A stretch of 64,000 nt of DNA from Agromyces sp. H17E-10 (GTDB taxonomy: Bacteria > Actinomycetota > Actinomycetes > Actinomycetales > Microbacteriaceae). The position numbers and the translations under genes were made by a program. Positions 1 to 8,348 of the stretch are shown here, one piece after another (position 1 is the first letter of the stretch; each line of letters begins with the position of its first letter). The stretch spans positions 372,001-436,000 of the forward strand of contig NZ_CP095042.1 in assembly GCF_022919715.1 (NCBI RefSeq), written 5' to 3'. The notes under the pieces were generated by a model. It did no database searches and was not told the DNA's origin. It worked only from the letters and a program-made list of their open reading frames with translations.

Positions 1-1130
1 TCGCCACGTCCGTCGGCGCCGCCAGCGCCCGTCCCGTCGTCGTCGACGGTCACGACGAGCCGGCCGTCGTCGCGCTCGAGCACGACGACCGCTCGACGGG
101 CTCGGGCGTGACGGACGACGTTCGTGAGCGCTTCCTGCGCGATGCGGTACGCCGCGAACTGCACCGCGCGACCGGGCGGCTCGGCGAGCCGGTCGTCGAG
201 TTCGACGGCGAATCCGGGGGTCGTGAGGCCCTGTACGAGGCGGGGCAGCTCGGCGAGCTCGGCCTGCGGCACGAGCGGCGCGTCCCCGTCGCGGATGACA
301 CCGAGGACGCTCCGCACCTCGTCGAGCGCGGTCTTCGAGGTCTCCTTGATGTTCACCAGCGCCGTGCGGGCCTGTTCGGCGTCGCGGTCCATGAGGTGCA
401 GGCCGACGCTCGCCTGCACGTTGATCTGCGAGAGCGCGTGTCCGATCACGTCGTGGAGCTCGCGCGCGATGCGCACGCGTTCGCGCTCCTCGGCGGTCTG
501 CCGTCGTCGCGCCGCCTCGGCCCGATACGCCGCCATCCTCGTGCGCCGCGAACGCACGAACCATCCGATGCCGAAGCAGGCGGCGAGCGCGAGTGTCGTG
601 ACGGCGATGCGGAACGGATGCCACGAGAGCCCGAGCATCGACCCGAGCGCGAGCGCAGCCGCCCAGGCCGTCACCACCGAGACGGCCGCCCAGACCACCG
701 CACCGCGGGCGACCGCGAGCACGATCGCGAACGCGAGCGCCAGGTACGGCGGTCCGGCGTCGGGGGTGAACAGCAGGTCGGCGAGCGCCGCGAGGCTCAC
801 GAAGGCGACCGTGGGTCCCGGGAGCCGCCGCGAGGCGAGCAGGGCGAACGGGCCGGCGAGGGCGAGCGCGATCTGCGCGGCCGCCTGCCACGGCTCGAGG
901 TGCAGCCAGAACGCGATGCCGATCGCGGCCGGCAGCTGCACGAGCAGGCTGATGACGACGGGCGCCCAGAGCACGAAGCCGGCGGGCGGGCGGCGCTCGG
1001 GTCCCGCCCACGGCGGCCCGCCGCCCGCCCACGGCGGCCGGCCGTTCCACGTCTCGGGGCTGCGCGATTCGGGCACGGCCCGATCGTATCGCCGCTGCTC
1101 CGCCCGGGCATCGGCCGCCAGGCGGCTCAT
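1..1130 (-). CDS. Sensor histidine kinase, DesK/NarL (HisKA_3) type, 3' end beyond the window
   Basis: About 376 residues are visible; the C-terminus lies off the left edge. Residues 35-160 hold several hydrophobic membrane segments. A basic linker follows, then the HisKA_3 dimerisation/phosphoacceptor motif RIARELHDVIGHALSQ, where the His is the predicted phosphorylation site, and the HATPase N-box (QEALTNVVRHA) and first G-box (VDDDGTGAGG). The family autophosphorylates and passes phosphate to a LuxR-type response regulator, which would be expected just left of position 1. The ATG is chosen because GGGAG sits 6 nt upstream. The signal sensed cannot be told from the sequence. Confidence 0.9.
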   Translation of the reverse strand, partial: MSRLAADARAEQRRYDRAVPESRSPETWNGRPPWAGGGPPWAGPERRPPAGFVLWAPVVISLLVQLPAAIGIAFWLHLEPWQAAAQIALALAGPFALLASRRLPGPTVAFVSLAALADLLFTPDAGPPYLALAFAIVLAVARGAVVWAAVSVVTAWAAALALGSMLGLSWHPFRIAVTTLALAACFGIGWFVRSRRTRMAAYRAEAARRRQTAEERERVRIARELHDVIGHALSQINVQASVGLHLMDRDAEQARTALVNIKETSKTALDEVRSVLGVIRDGDAPLVPQAELAELPRLVQGLTTPGFAVELDDRLAEPPGRAVQFAAYRIAQEALTNVVRHARARRAVVVLERDDGRLVVTVDDDGTGAGGADGRG

Positions 1131-1206
1131 CGGCTACTCCCTCGGGAGTACGCACGTCAACCGGTACCGGCGCCGACGCCCCGTCGCCGTCGCATCGGGG
1201 TGGGCG

Positions 1207-1225
1207 GGCGCCCGCGGCGGGCGCC
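1207..1225 (-). terminator. GC-rich hairpin after rseP
   Basis: An 8-bp perfect stem (GGCGCCCG/CGGGCGCC) with a 3-nt loop starts 8 nt beyond the rseP stop, between rseP and the downstream histidine kinase on the same strand. There is no clear U-tract, so termination is inferred. Confidence 0.4.
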
Positions 1226-1233
1226 GGCCGGCA

Positions 1234-2559
1234 TCAGAACAGCGAGACGGGCTTCACGATGTCGGCGTAGATGAGCAGGGCGCTCATCGCACCGAAGACG
1301 ACGACCACGGCGAGCGTGACCGGCATGAGCTTCGCGAGGTCGACGGGGCCGGGGTCGGGCCGCTTGAAGAGCTTCGCGAACCCGCGCCGGATGCCCTCGA
1401 AGAGCGCGCCCGCGATGTGGCCGCCGTCGAGGGGCAGCAGCGGGATCATGTTGAACACGAAGAGCATGACGTTGAGCGCGGCGAGGATGCCGACCATCCA
1501 GGCGGCCTTGTCGACCACGGCGACATTGTCGAGCGCCGCGACCTCGCCGGCCACCCGGCCGACGCCGACGACCGACATGGGTCCGTTCGGGTCGCGCTCC
1601 TCGGGGCCGAACGCGGCCTGCGCCACGTCGACCATGCGCTGCGGCAGGTTGAAGATGACGCCGGCGACGGCGTTCATCTGGTCACCGACGGCCGGCAGCA
1701 CCGCCGTGATCGGCTGCTGCACGGTCTCGCTCGCCGCGCCGATGCCGACGAACCCGACGTCGACCGTGACCGGTTCGCCCGCGGCATCCTTGACGATCTG
1801 GCCGTTGTCGCCGATCGCGTACTGGGTGCTGAGCATCGGGGTGACGGTGAGCACGACCTTCGCCCCGTCGCGCTCGACGACGACCGGGATGGCGTCGCCC
1901 GGGTGCTCGCGGATGATCGTCGTCGACTGCGACCACGAGTCGATCGGCTCGCCGGCGACCTCGACGATGCGGTCGCCGGGCTTGATGCCCGCGGCGGCAC
2001 CGGGTGCCTTCGGGTCGCCGGGTTCGCAGGTCTGGCGTTCGCTCGTCGCGGGCAGCGCGCACGCCGAGACGGTGCCGACCGTCGTCGAGGCCTGGCTGAC
2101 GCCGAAGCCCATGAGCAGCACGCCGAAGAGCACGGTCGCGAGCACGAGGTTCATGAACGGGCCGCCGAACATGACGACGATGCGCTTCCACACCGGCAGC
2201 CGGTAGAACGCGCGCTCTTCGTCACCCGGGGTGATCGACTCGGCGCTCGAGTCCCGCGCGTCCTGCACGAGGCCGCGGAAGAAGCCCGTCGAGTCGGATC
2301 CGACGGCGCCCTTCTTACCGGGCGGGAACATGCCGATCATCGAGATGTAGCCGCCGAGCGGGATGGCCTTCACGCCGTATTCGGTCTCGCCCTTGCGGCG
2401 CGACCAGACGGTCGGTCCGAAGCCGATCATGTACTGCGTCACCTTGACGCCGAAGAGCTTCGCGGGTATCAGGTGCCCGATCTCGTGCAGGCCGATCGAC
2501 AGGGCGAGGCCGACGACGATGATGGCGACGCCGATGACGAACGCGAGCACGGAATCCAC
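1234..2559 (-). CDS. rseP: Site-2 intramembrane metalloprotease (M50, RseP/Rip1-like)
   Basis: 441 residues. The first membrane segment carries the zinc motif HEIGH (residues 25-29). A PDZ domain follows in the middle (GDRIVEVAGEPIDSW) and the second catalytic motif LPLDGGH lies near the C-terminus within further membrane helices. The family cleaves transmembrane anchors such as anti-sigma factors inside the membrane. Dxr lies directly upstream with a 45-nt gap, the usual actinobacterial dxr-rseP order. The GTG start is supported by a TACGCT -10-like hexamer ending 7 nt before it, with no Shine-Dalgarno, as in a leaderless message. That would give rseP a promoter of its own besides read-through from dxr. 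Confidence 0.95.
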   Translation of the reverse strand: MDSVLAFVIGVAIIVVGLALSIGLHEIGHLIPAKLFGVKVTQYMIGFGPTVWSRRKGETEYGVKAIPLGGYISMIGMFPPGKKGAVGSDSTGFFRGLVQDARDSSAESITPGDEERAFYRLPVWKRIVVMFGGPFMNLVLATVLFGVLLMGFGVSQASTTVGTVSACALPATSERQTCEPGDPKAPGAAAGIKPGDRIVEVAGEPIDSWSQSTTIIREHPGDAIPVVVERDGAKVVLTVTPMLSTQYAIGDNGQIVKDAAGEPVTVDVGFVGIGAASETVQQPITAVLPAVGDQMNAVAGVIFNLPQRMVDVAQAAFGPEERDPNGPMSVVGVGRVAGEVAALDNVAVVDKAAWMVGILAALNVMLFVFNMIPLLPLDGGHIAGALFEGIRRGFAKLFKRPDPGPVDLAKLMPVTLAVVVVFGAMSALLIYADIVKPVSLF

Positions 2560-2566
2560 GGTCGAC

Positions 2567-2572
2567 AGCGTA
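2567..2572 (-). promoter_or_regulatory. Candidate -10 element of a leaderless rseP transcript
   Basis: TACGCT fits the actinobacterial TAnnnT consensus and ends 7 nt before the GTG. No convincing -35 is seen. Confidence 0.35.
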
Positions 2573-2604
2573 CTGCCGACGGCTCGGAGCGTGCTGGGCG
2601 CGGG

Positions 2605-3696
2605 CTATCGATCCGCTGAGCGCGCGATGCGAGCATCGGCGGCGCGTCGGGCTGCCGATTCGGCGGCCCCGAGCGACTCGAGGGTCACCGGTCCGGATGC
2701 CTCGTGGTGCTCGACCACCTCGCGCACCGTGTCGACGATGCCCGGGAACCCGATGCGCCCCGCGTGGAACGCGGCGACCGCCTGCTCGTTCGCGGCGTTG
2801 AAGACGGCGGGGTACTCGCCGCCGGCGCGGCCGACCTGCTTCGCGAGCCGGATCGCGGGGAAGGCGTTCTCGTCGAGCGGCTCGAACGTCCAGCTCTGCG
2901 CCTTCGTCCAGTCGATCGGACGGCCGGCGGCCGCGACCCGGTTCGGCCAGTCGAGGCCCAGCGAGATCGGCAGGCGCATGTCGGGCGGCGAGGCCTGCGC
3001 GATCGTCGAGCCGTCGACGAACTCGACCATCGAGTGGATCATCGACTGCGGGTGCACGACGACGTCGATGCGGTCGTAGTCGACGTCGAAGAGCAGGTGC
3101 GCCTCGATGACCTCGAGGCCCTTGTTCACGAGGGTCGCCGAGTTCGTGGTGATGACGAGACCCATGTCCCAGGTCGGGTGCGCGAGCGCCTCGGCCGGGG
3201 TCACGCCCGTGAGCGACTCGCGGCTGCGACCGCGGAACGGGCCGCCCGACGCGGTGAGCACGAGCCGGCGCACCTCGTCGTCGGTGCCCGAGCGCAGCGC
3301 TTGCGCGATCGCCGAGTGTTCGGAGTCGACGGGCACGATCTGGCCGGGCTTCGCCAGCCGGGTGACCAGGTCGCCGCCGACGATGAGCGACTCCTTGTTC
3401 GCGAGCGCCAGGGTCGTGCCACGTTCGAGCGTGGCGAGGGTCGGGCCGAGGCCGACGGAGCCCGTGATGCCGTTGAGCACCACGTCGGCGTCGACGTCGC
3501 GCACGAGCTGTACGGCTTCGTCGATGCCGACGGCCGTGTGCTCGACGCCGAACTCGGCGGCCTGCTCGGCGAGCAGCGTGCGATTCGAGCCGACGCCGAG
3601 GCCCACGAGTTCGAACCGTCGGGGGTTCGCCCTGATCACGTCGAGGGCCTGGACGCCGATGGAGCCTGATGAGCCGAGAACGATGACGCTGCGCAC
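2605..3696 (-). CDS. dxr: 1-deoxy-D-xylulose 5-phosphate reductoisomerase
   Basis: 363 residues, slightly shorter than the usual 380-400. It converts DXP to 2-C-methyl-D-erythritol 4-phosphate with NADPH, the committed step of the MEP isoprenoid pathway. Visible are the N-terminal nucleotide-binding motif GSSGSIG, the metal/substrate region [13 protein letters not shown], the segment TASGGPFRG and the helix SMVEFVDGS. The GTG start follows a TAGGGT hexamer by 6 nt and has no Shine-Dalgarno, so a leaderless start is likely. It lies upstream of rseP on the same strand and probably reads into it. Confidence 0.96.
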   Translation of the reverse strand: MRSVIVLGSSGSIGVQALDVIRANPRRFELVGLGVGSNRTLLAEQAAEFGVEHTAVGIDEAVQLVRDVDADVVLNGITGSVGLGPTLATLERGTTLALANKESLIVGGDLVTRLAKPGQIVPVDSEHSAIAQALRSGTDDEVRRLVLTASGGPFRGRSRESLTGVTPAEALAHPTWDMGLVITTNSATLVNKGLEVIEAHLLFDVDYDRIDVVVHPQSMIHSMVEFVDGSTIAQASPPDMRLPISLGLDWPNRVAAAGRPIDWTKAQSWTFEPLDENAFPAIRLAKQVGRAGGEYPAVFNAANEQAVAAFHAGRIGFPGIVDTVREVVEHHEASGPVTLESLGAAESAARRAADARIARSADR

Positions 3697-3702
3697 GAGT
3701 CC

Positions 3703-3708
3703 ACCCTA
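3703..3708 (-). promoter_or_regulatory. Candidate -10 element of a leaderless dxr transcript
   Basis: TAGGGT (TAnnnT type) ends 6 nt before the dxr GTG; no ribosome binding site lies between. Confidence 0.4.
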
Positions 3709-3764
3709 GGACGCGACCGTCGGGATCGCCCGGTGACGACGAGGCGCCGGGACACCGGATCCGA

Positions 3765-4403
3765 TCAGACGAGCACGGCGACCGACGCGACCACCGGTTC
3801 GGGAACGGCGAGGTCGTGGAACCGCACACCCCGCCAGCCCGGCCCGAACTCGGGCACGGTGTGCTCGATGCGGCCGACGCCGCCGTCGTCGCCCGGCAAG
3901 GTGAGGGCGAGGGTCGACGGTTCGACGAAGCCCGTGTGCCCCATCGCACGCAGCAACGCGGCCTTGCGCGCCCAGAGGACGGCCCGGGCCCGGGCCCGCT
4001 CGGGGGCGTCGAGGAGCGCCAGTCCGGCGCGCTCGCTCGGGTGCAGCGCCGCTTCGTCGACCGATTCGCGAACGTCGTCGCCGGCGGGCTCGATGCCGAC
4101 GCCGACGCGCCGGCTCGTGGCGGCGGCGGCGACCACGACGTCGCCGGCGGCCCCGGCATCGACGAACCACGGGGCGCCCGTCGGCGTCGTCGGATATCCG
4201 ACCGAGGGCCGCCCGTGACGGTTCCCGCAGACCTCGCACCGGTGCACGAGCTCGACGTCGTCGGCGGGCACGCCCGAACCGTGCGCGACGAGCCGCCTGA
4301 GCACGGCGTCGGGCGCCGGGCCCCGACGGCCGCGCGTCGCGACGAGCACGCGCGTGTCGCCGCCTGCGAGCTCGATGAGCTCACCGTCGCCGATCGGTTC
4401 CAT
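3765..4403 (-). CDS. 4'-phosphopantetheinyl transferase superfamily-like protein with degenerate metal site
   Basis: 212 residues from the ATG at 4403, which has GGGAG about 9 nt upstream (an in-frame ATG at 4421 is an alternative). The order of motifs resembles Sfp-type transferases, which move phosphopantetheine from CoA to carrier proteins: CEVCGNRHGRP near residue 60, then VGVGIEPAGDD, then LWARKAALLRAMG. Two metal ligands look lost. The usual G-[IV]-D-x-E reads GVGIE (Asp to Gly), and the usual WxxKEA reads WARKAA (Glu to Ala). No polyketide or NRPS genes are nearby. It may be inactive or have changed its role. It is divergent from plsC. Confidence 0.65.
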   Translation of the reverse strand: MEPIGDGELIELAGGDTRVLVATRGRRGPAPDAVLRRLVAHGSGVPADDVELVHRCEVCGNRHGRPSVGYPTTPTGAPWFVDAGAAGDVVVAAAATSRRVGVGIEPAGDDVRESVDEAALHPSERAGLALLDAPERARARAVLWARKAALLRAMGHTGFVEPSTLALTLPGDDGGVGRIEHTVPEFGPGWRGVRFHDLAVPEPVVASVAVLV

Positions 4404-4541
4404 GAGCCGATTCTCCCGCATGCGACCGGTTCGGCGCCTGCTCTGGGCCTGCTCGGCGTCCGCCGCTCGGCCGCCCGCGCCCACTGGGAGCCCTTCGGAA
4501 CGCCCCGCAGCCATATGCCGCTCGTCGCATATCGGCGACCT

Positions 4542-4547
4542 TAGGGT
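4542..4547 (+). promoter_or_regulatory. Candidate -10 element upstream of plsC
   Basis: TAGGGT lies 3 nt before the plsC ATG and 6 nt before the in-frame GTG that is its second codon. If it is a -10 element, transcription would begin at that GTG and plsC could be translated leaderless from 4554. Confidence 0.3.
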
Positions 4548-4550
4548 CGG

Positions 4551-5300
4551 ATGGTGAGTGCGCCGTCGGTCAAGCAGGTCAGACAGGGTCCCGCCTACCG
4601 GATCTTCCGGGGCATCCTGAAGCCGCTCGTCAGGCTCGTCTACCGTCCGAAGATCCTCGGTGCCGAGCACGTTCCCGCTTCGGGGCCGGTCATCCTCGCG
4701 TCGAACCACCTGTCGTTCGTCGACAGCGTCGTGATCCCGCTCGCTTCGCCCAGGCCCGTGCAGTTCCTCGCCAAGTCGACGTACTTCACCGGCACCGGCT
4801 TCTCGGGGTGGCTCTCGCGCACGTTCTTCGGCGCGATCGGTGCCGTGCCGGTCGAACGCGGCGCCGGGTCGCAGGCCCAGGAGGCGCTCGACGCGGGTCG
4901 CGGCATCCTGGAGGGCGGCAACGCGTTCGCGCTCTATCCCGAGGGCACGCGGTCGCTCGACGGGCGCCTCTACCGGGGACGCACGGGCGTCGCCTGGCTC
5001 GCACTCATGACGGGCGCCACGGTCGTGCCCGTCGGGCTCATCGGCACCCAGGAGATCCAGCCCGTCGGCGCGAAGCTCCCCCGCGTGCGCCCGGTCACGG
5101 TGAAGTTCGGCGCTCCCATCGACGTGTCCCGACACGGCGCCGCGACGAGCGGCCGCGCGCGCCGTCAGGCCACCGACGAGATCATGGCCGCCATCCACGC
5201 GCTCAGCGGGCAGGAGCTCGCGGGCGTCTACAACGAGGCGCCGCCGCAGGGCACCCTCGCCAAGCTCGCCGACAAGGTCGTTCCGCGCGAGCGGATGTGA
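4551..5300 (+). CDS. plsC: 1-acyl-sn-glycerol-3-phosphate acyltransferase
   Basis: 249 residues. The acyltransferase makes phosphatidic acid from lysophosphatidic acid at the inner face of the membrane. The catalytic H-x4-D motif is HLSFVD (residues 53-58), the substrate-binding motif is PEGTRS (130-135), and a later block (VVPVGLIGT) matches family motif IV. The ATG at 4551 is followed at once by GTG, and either could be the start; no Shine-Dalgarno is present. The gene stands alone, divergent from the phosphopantetheinyl-transferase-like gene. Confidence 0.93.
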   Translation: MVSAPSVKQVRQGPAYRIFRGILKPLVRLVYRPKILGAEHVPASGPVILASNHLSFVDSVVIPLASPRPVQFLAKSTYFTGTGFSGWLSRTFFGAIGAVPVERGAGSQAQEALDAGRGILEGGNAFALYPEGTRSLDGRLYRGRTGVAWLALMTGATVVPVGLIGTQEIQPVGAKLPRVRPVTVKFGAPIDVSRHGAATSGRARRQATDEIMAAIHALSGQELAGVYNEAPPQGTLAKLADKVVPRERM

Positions 5301-5402
5301 GGCGCTCGACGACCACCGCCTCGTCGCCGTTCTCCCAGCCCTGCTCGAGCGTTCTCCCAGCTCACCCGGGCGGTCTTCCAGCCTGAAGGCGCCGGCACCG
5401 GG

Positions 5403-5408
5403 TATCGT
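5403..5408 (+). promoter_or_regulatory. Candidate -10 element of a leaderless lipoprotein transcript
   Basis: TATCGT ends 7 nt before the GTG at 5416, with no Shine-Dalgarno in between. A weak -35 (CTTCCA) lies near 5375. Confidence 0.4.
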
Positions 5409-5415
5409 CGCTCCG

Positions 5416-6375
5416 GTGACCCCGCCGAAGACCAACGCCGGCATCGCGCGCACCGCGCGGCTCGTCGCCGTCGCCGCGGTCGCGCTGCTCGGGCTCGCCG
5501 CGTGCGCTCCCGACACGGCCGCCGTCGAGCCCTGGGACGGTGGGGCGGCGAGTCGTGCGACGCCGACGCCCGAGTATGACATCCCCGACGCGACGACCGG
5601 GTTCGACCCCGGATACATCGTGAGCGACGACGCGTTCTACGACAGCTCGTCGATGTCGGTCGGCGAGATCCAGACGTTCCTCGACGGCATCGACTGCCGC
5701 CCGCAGGACGACGTGCCCTGCCTGGCCGACTACCGCCAGACGACGACCTCGCAGCCCGCGGTCGGCGGCGCGCACTGCGCCGCCTACGACGGCGAGTACC
5801 GCGAGCGGGCGTCGTCGATCATCGCCAAGGTCGCGACCGCGTGCGGCATCAGTCCGCGCACGCTGCTCGTGCTCCTGCAGAAGGAGCAGTCGCTGCTCAC
5901 GCGCCCGAGCGCCGACGGCTACCTGCGGGCGACGGGCTACGGATGCCCCGACACGGCCGACTGCGACCAGGAGTACTTCGGGTTCTTCAACCAGGTGTAC
6001 AACGCCGCATGGCAGTTCCGTCAGTACACCGAGCAGCCCAAGCGCCAGTACCGCATCGGCAAGGTGCAGGTCGCCTTCAACCCCGACTCGGCGTGCGGAG
6101 GAACGAAGGTCGGCATCCGCAACCAGGCGACCGCGAACCTCTACAACTACACGCCGTACCAGCCGAGCGAGGCGACCCTCGCCGATCCCGAGACGGGCGA
6201 CGACTGCTCGGCGTTCGGCAACCTCAACTTCTGGCGCCTGTGGCACCGCTGGTTCGGCGACCCCGAGGCCGAGCGGTACCCCGGCTTCCTGCCGGAGTGC
6301 TCCCGCCTCGTCGGCGGACACGCGTGCCCGCCCGGCCCGGCGCTGCCGACCCGGCCGCCGGCACCCGTGGAGTAG
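5416..6375 (+). CDS. Secreted lipoprotein with lysozyme-like fold domain
   Basis: 319 residues from GTG. The N-terminus has a basic start, a hydrophobic core and a lipobox (LLGLAAC, Cys about residue 30), so it should be lipid-anchored outside the membrane. The body (about 70-290) carries a pattern common in secreted actinobacterial proteins often labelled hemagglutinin or lysozyme-like: SSMSVGEIQTFLDG, ACGISPRTLLVLLQKEQSLL, ATGYGCPDT, FGFFNQVYNAAWQF, and a closing FWRLWHRWFGDP. The Glu in LLQKEQ sits where the catalytic Glu of transglycosylases occurs; activity is inferred only. Several paired Cys fit extracytoplasmic disulfides. It converges on osmC. Confidence 0.7.
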   Translation: MTPPKTNAGIARTARLVAVAAVALLGLAACAPDTAAVEPWDGGAASRATPTPEYDIPDATTGFDPGYIVSDDAFYDSSSMSVGEIQTFLDGIDCRPQDDVPCLADYRQTTTSQPAVGGAHCAAYDGEYRERASSIIAKVATACGISPRTLLVLLQKEQSLLTRPSADGYLRATGYGCPDTADCDQEYFGFFNQVYNAAWQFRQYTEQPKRQYRIGKVQVAFNPDSACGGTKVGIRNQATANLYNYTPYQPSEATLADPETGDDCSAFGNLNFWRLWHRWFGDPEAERYPGFLPECSRLVGGHACPPGPALPTRPPAPVE

Positions 6376-6407
6376 CGGGGCGACAGTGCCCTCGCAGGTG
6401 CTGCCCC

Positions 6408-6887
6408 TCAGTCCTCGGCGACGCTCACCGTCGGCTCGTGGCGCACCGGGAACGCGACGGATGCGGCGATGAAGCACTTCTCGGATGCCTCGGCGTGAAG
6501 CCGTTCCGCGAGACCCAGCATCGAGGCATCCGCCACCACGACCCGGGGGCGCAAGACCACCTCGGTGAACGCGCCGCCGCCTCGGCCGTCCTCCTGCATC
6601 GTGCCGACCGCCGAGTCGGTGTATCCGCGCACGATCACGCCGTGGTTCGTCGCGACGTGCAGGTACGAGAGCATGTGGCACTGGCTGAGCGCCGCGATGA
6701 GCAGGTCCTCTGGGTTCCAGCGCTCGGCGTCGCCGTGGAACACGCGGTCGCTCGACCCCTCGAGCTCATGCGCCTTGCCCGCCGCCCGCACGACGTGCCG
6801 CCTGCTGTACGCGCGGTAGCCGCTCGTGCCGCTGCCCCGGTCGCCCTGCCACTCGACCTCGACCTCGTACTCGTGCCGTCCGAGCAT
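6408..6887 (-). CDS. OsmC/Ohr family peroxide-reducing protein
   Basis: 159 residues. The family reduces organic hydroperoxides with a two-cysteine centre. The expected cysteines are at residue 70 (ALSQCHMLSYL) and residue 138 (EASEKCFIAA), with NPEDLLIAAL just before the first. The ATG has the purine-rich GGAGAGGGG upstream. It stands alone between a convergent lipoprotein gene and the divergent gabT. Assignment to Ohr, OsmC or the YhfA-like subgroup cannot be settled by eye. Confidence 0.88.
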   Translation of the reverse strand: MLGRHEYEVEVEWQGDRGSGTSGYRAYSRRHVVRAAGKAHELEGSSDRVFHGDAERWNPEDLLIAALSQCHMLSYLHVATNHGVIVRGYTDSAVGTMQEDGRGGGAFTEVVLRPRVVVADASMLGLAERLHAEASEKCFIAASVAFPVRHEPTVSVAED

Positions 6888-6940
6888 GTCGTCCCCTCTC
6901 CGTCATCCGATTCTCCCCCGCCGGGCGGTGGCCGCGGCGA

Positions 6941-6946
6941 TATGGT
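6941..6946 (+). promoter_or_regulatory. Candidate -10 element for gabT
   Basis: TATGGT lies 9 nt before the gabT ATG; the short remaining leader still holds GGAGG 4 nt before the ATG. Confidence 0.3.
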
Positions 6947-6955
6947 GGAGGCACC

Positions 6956-8344
6956 ATGACCGACTCGCCAATCGAAGCCCAGAACGCGCCCGCCCAGACC
7001 GTCGCACCGGTGTACACCGTGCCGCAGGAGCGCAAGATCGTCACCGCCGTCCCCGGCCCCAAGTCGCAGGAGCTCCAGGCCCGACGCGAGAGCGTCGTCT
7101 CGGCCGGCGTCTCGAGCGCCCTGCCCGTCTTCATCGAGCGCGCGAACGGCGCGATCCTCGTCGACGTCGACGGCAACCGGTTCGTCGACTTCGGCGCCGG
7201 CATCGGCGTCACGACCATCGGGCACACCGAGACCTCCGTCGTCGCGGCGGCCGCCGCACAGCTGCAGGACGTCATCCACACGCTCTTCACCGTGACCCCC
7301 TACGAGGAGTACGTGCGCGTCGCCGAGCTGCTCGCCGAGCACACGCCCGGCAACTGGGCGAAGAAGACGGTGCTCGTGAACTCGGGCGCCGAGGCCGTCG
7401 AGAACGGCGTCAAGATCGCGCGCAAGCACACGGGCCGGCGCGCCGTCGCCGTGCTCGACCACGCCTACCACGGCCGCACGAACCTCACGATGGCCATGAA
7501 CTACAAGGCGATGCCGTACGGCGCCGGCTTCGGGCCGTTCGCGGGCGACGTCTACCACGCCCCCAGCTCGTACCCGTACCGCGACGGGCTGTCGGGCGCC
7601 GACGCCGCCGCGCGCACGATCGCCTACCTCGAGAAGGTCGTCGGTGCCGAGGACCTCGCGTGCCTCGTCGTCGAGCCGATCCAGGGCGAGGGCGGATTCA
7701 TGGTTCCGGCCGACGGATTCCTGCCGATGCTGCAGGCCTGGTGCACCGAGCACGGCGTCGTCATGATCGCCGACGAGATCCAGTCGGGCATGGCCCGCAC
7801 CGGCCGCTACTACGCGAGCGAGCACTTCGACTGGGAGCCCGACCTCGTGCTCAGCGCGAAGGGCATCGCGGGCGGCCTGCCGCTCGCCGCCGTCACCGGC
7901 CGCGCCGAGATCATGGACGCCTCGCACCCCGGCGGGCTCGGCGGCACGTTCGGCGGCAACCCCGTCGCCTGCGCCGCGGCGATCGCCGTGTTCGAGGCGA
8001 TCGAGCAGAACGATCTGCTCGCCGAGGGCCGCCGCATCGGCGCGACCCTGACGGCCGGTCTCGAACGACTGCGTGCGCGGTACGACGTCATCGGCGACAT
8101 CCGCGGCAAGGGGGCGATGATCGCGATCGAACTCGTCCAGCCCGGTACCCGTGACACGACGAAGACGCCGAACGCCCAGGCGGTCGGCGAGCTCGTCGCG
8201 TACGCCGCCCAGCACGGGGTGCTCCTGCTCAGCGCGGGCACCTACGGCAACGTCCTGCGATTCCTGCCGAGCCTCGCCATGAGCGACGCGCTCATCGAGG
8301 ACGCCCTCGGTGTGCTCGACGACGGCCTCGCGGCCCTCGGCTGA
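6956..8344 (+). CDS. gabT: 4-aminobutyrate--2-oxoglutarate transaminase
   Basis: 462 residues, typical for class III PLP aminotransferases. It moves the amino group of GABA to 2-oxoglutarate, giving succinic semialdehyde. Visible are the PLP phosphate region NSGAEAVENGVKIAR, the cofactor motif ADEIQSGMARTG, and the PLP lysine K302 in LSAKGIAGGLP. GGAGG precedes the ATG. It is 4 nt upstream of the asparaginase gene and likely cotranscribed. No succinate-semialdehyde dehydrogenase lies in the window. The polyamine transporter nearby makes GABA from putrescine a plausible substrate source. Confidence 0.9.
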   Translation: MTDSPIEAQNAPAQTVAPVYTVPQERKIVTAVPGPKSQELQARRESVVSAGVSSALPVFIERANGAILVDVDGNRFVDFGAGIGVTTIGHTETSVVAAAAAQLQDVIHTLFTVTPYEEYVRVAELLAEHTPGNWAKKTVLVNSGAEAVENGVKIARKHTGRRAVAVLDHAYHGRTNLTMAMNYKAMPYGAGFGPFAGDVYHAPSSYPYRDGLSGADAAARTIAYLEKVVGAEDLACLVVEPIQGEGGFMVPADGFLPMLQAWCTEHGVVMIADEIQSGMARTGRYYASEHFDWEPDLVLSAKGIAGGLPLAAVTGRAEIMDASHPGGLGGTFGGNPVACAAAIAVFEAIEQNDLLAEGRRIGATLTAGLERLRARYDVIGDIRGKGAMIAIELVQPGTRDTTKTPNAQAVGELVAYAAQHGVLLLSAGTYGNVLRFLPSLAMSDALIEDALGVLDDGLAALG

Positions 8345-8348
8345 ACCC

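Noticed and set aside
124..2619. Long plus-strand open frame over the histidine kinase and rseP
   Set aside because: It lacks recognisable motifs, while both minus-strand genes show complete family motifs and start signals.
6376..6407. Terminator hairpin between the lipoprotein gene and osmC
   Set aside because: GGGGC and GCCCC can pair, but the inner stem is interrupted by mismatches and is not convincing.
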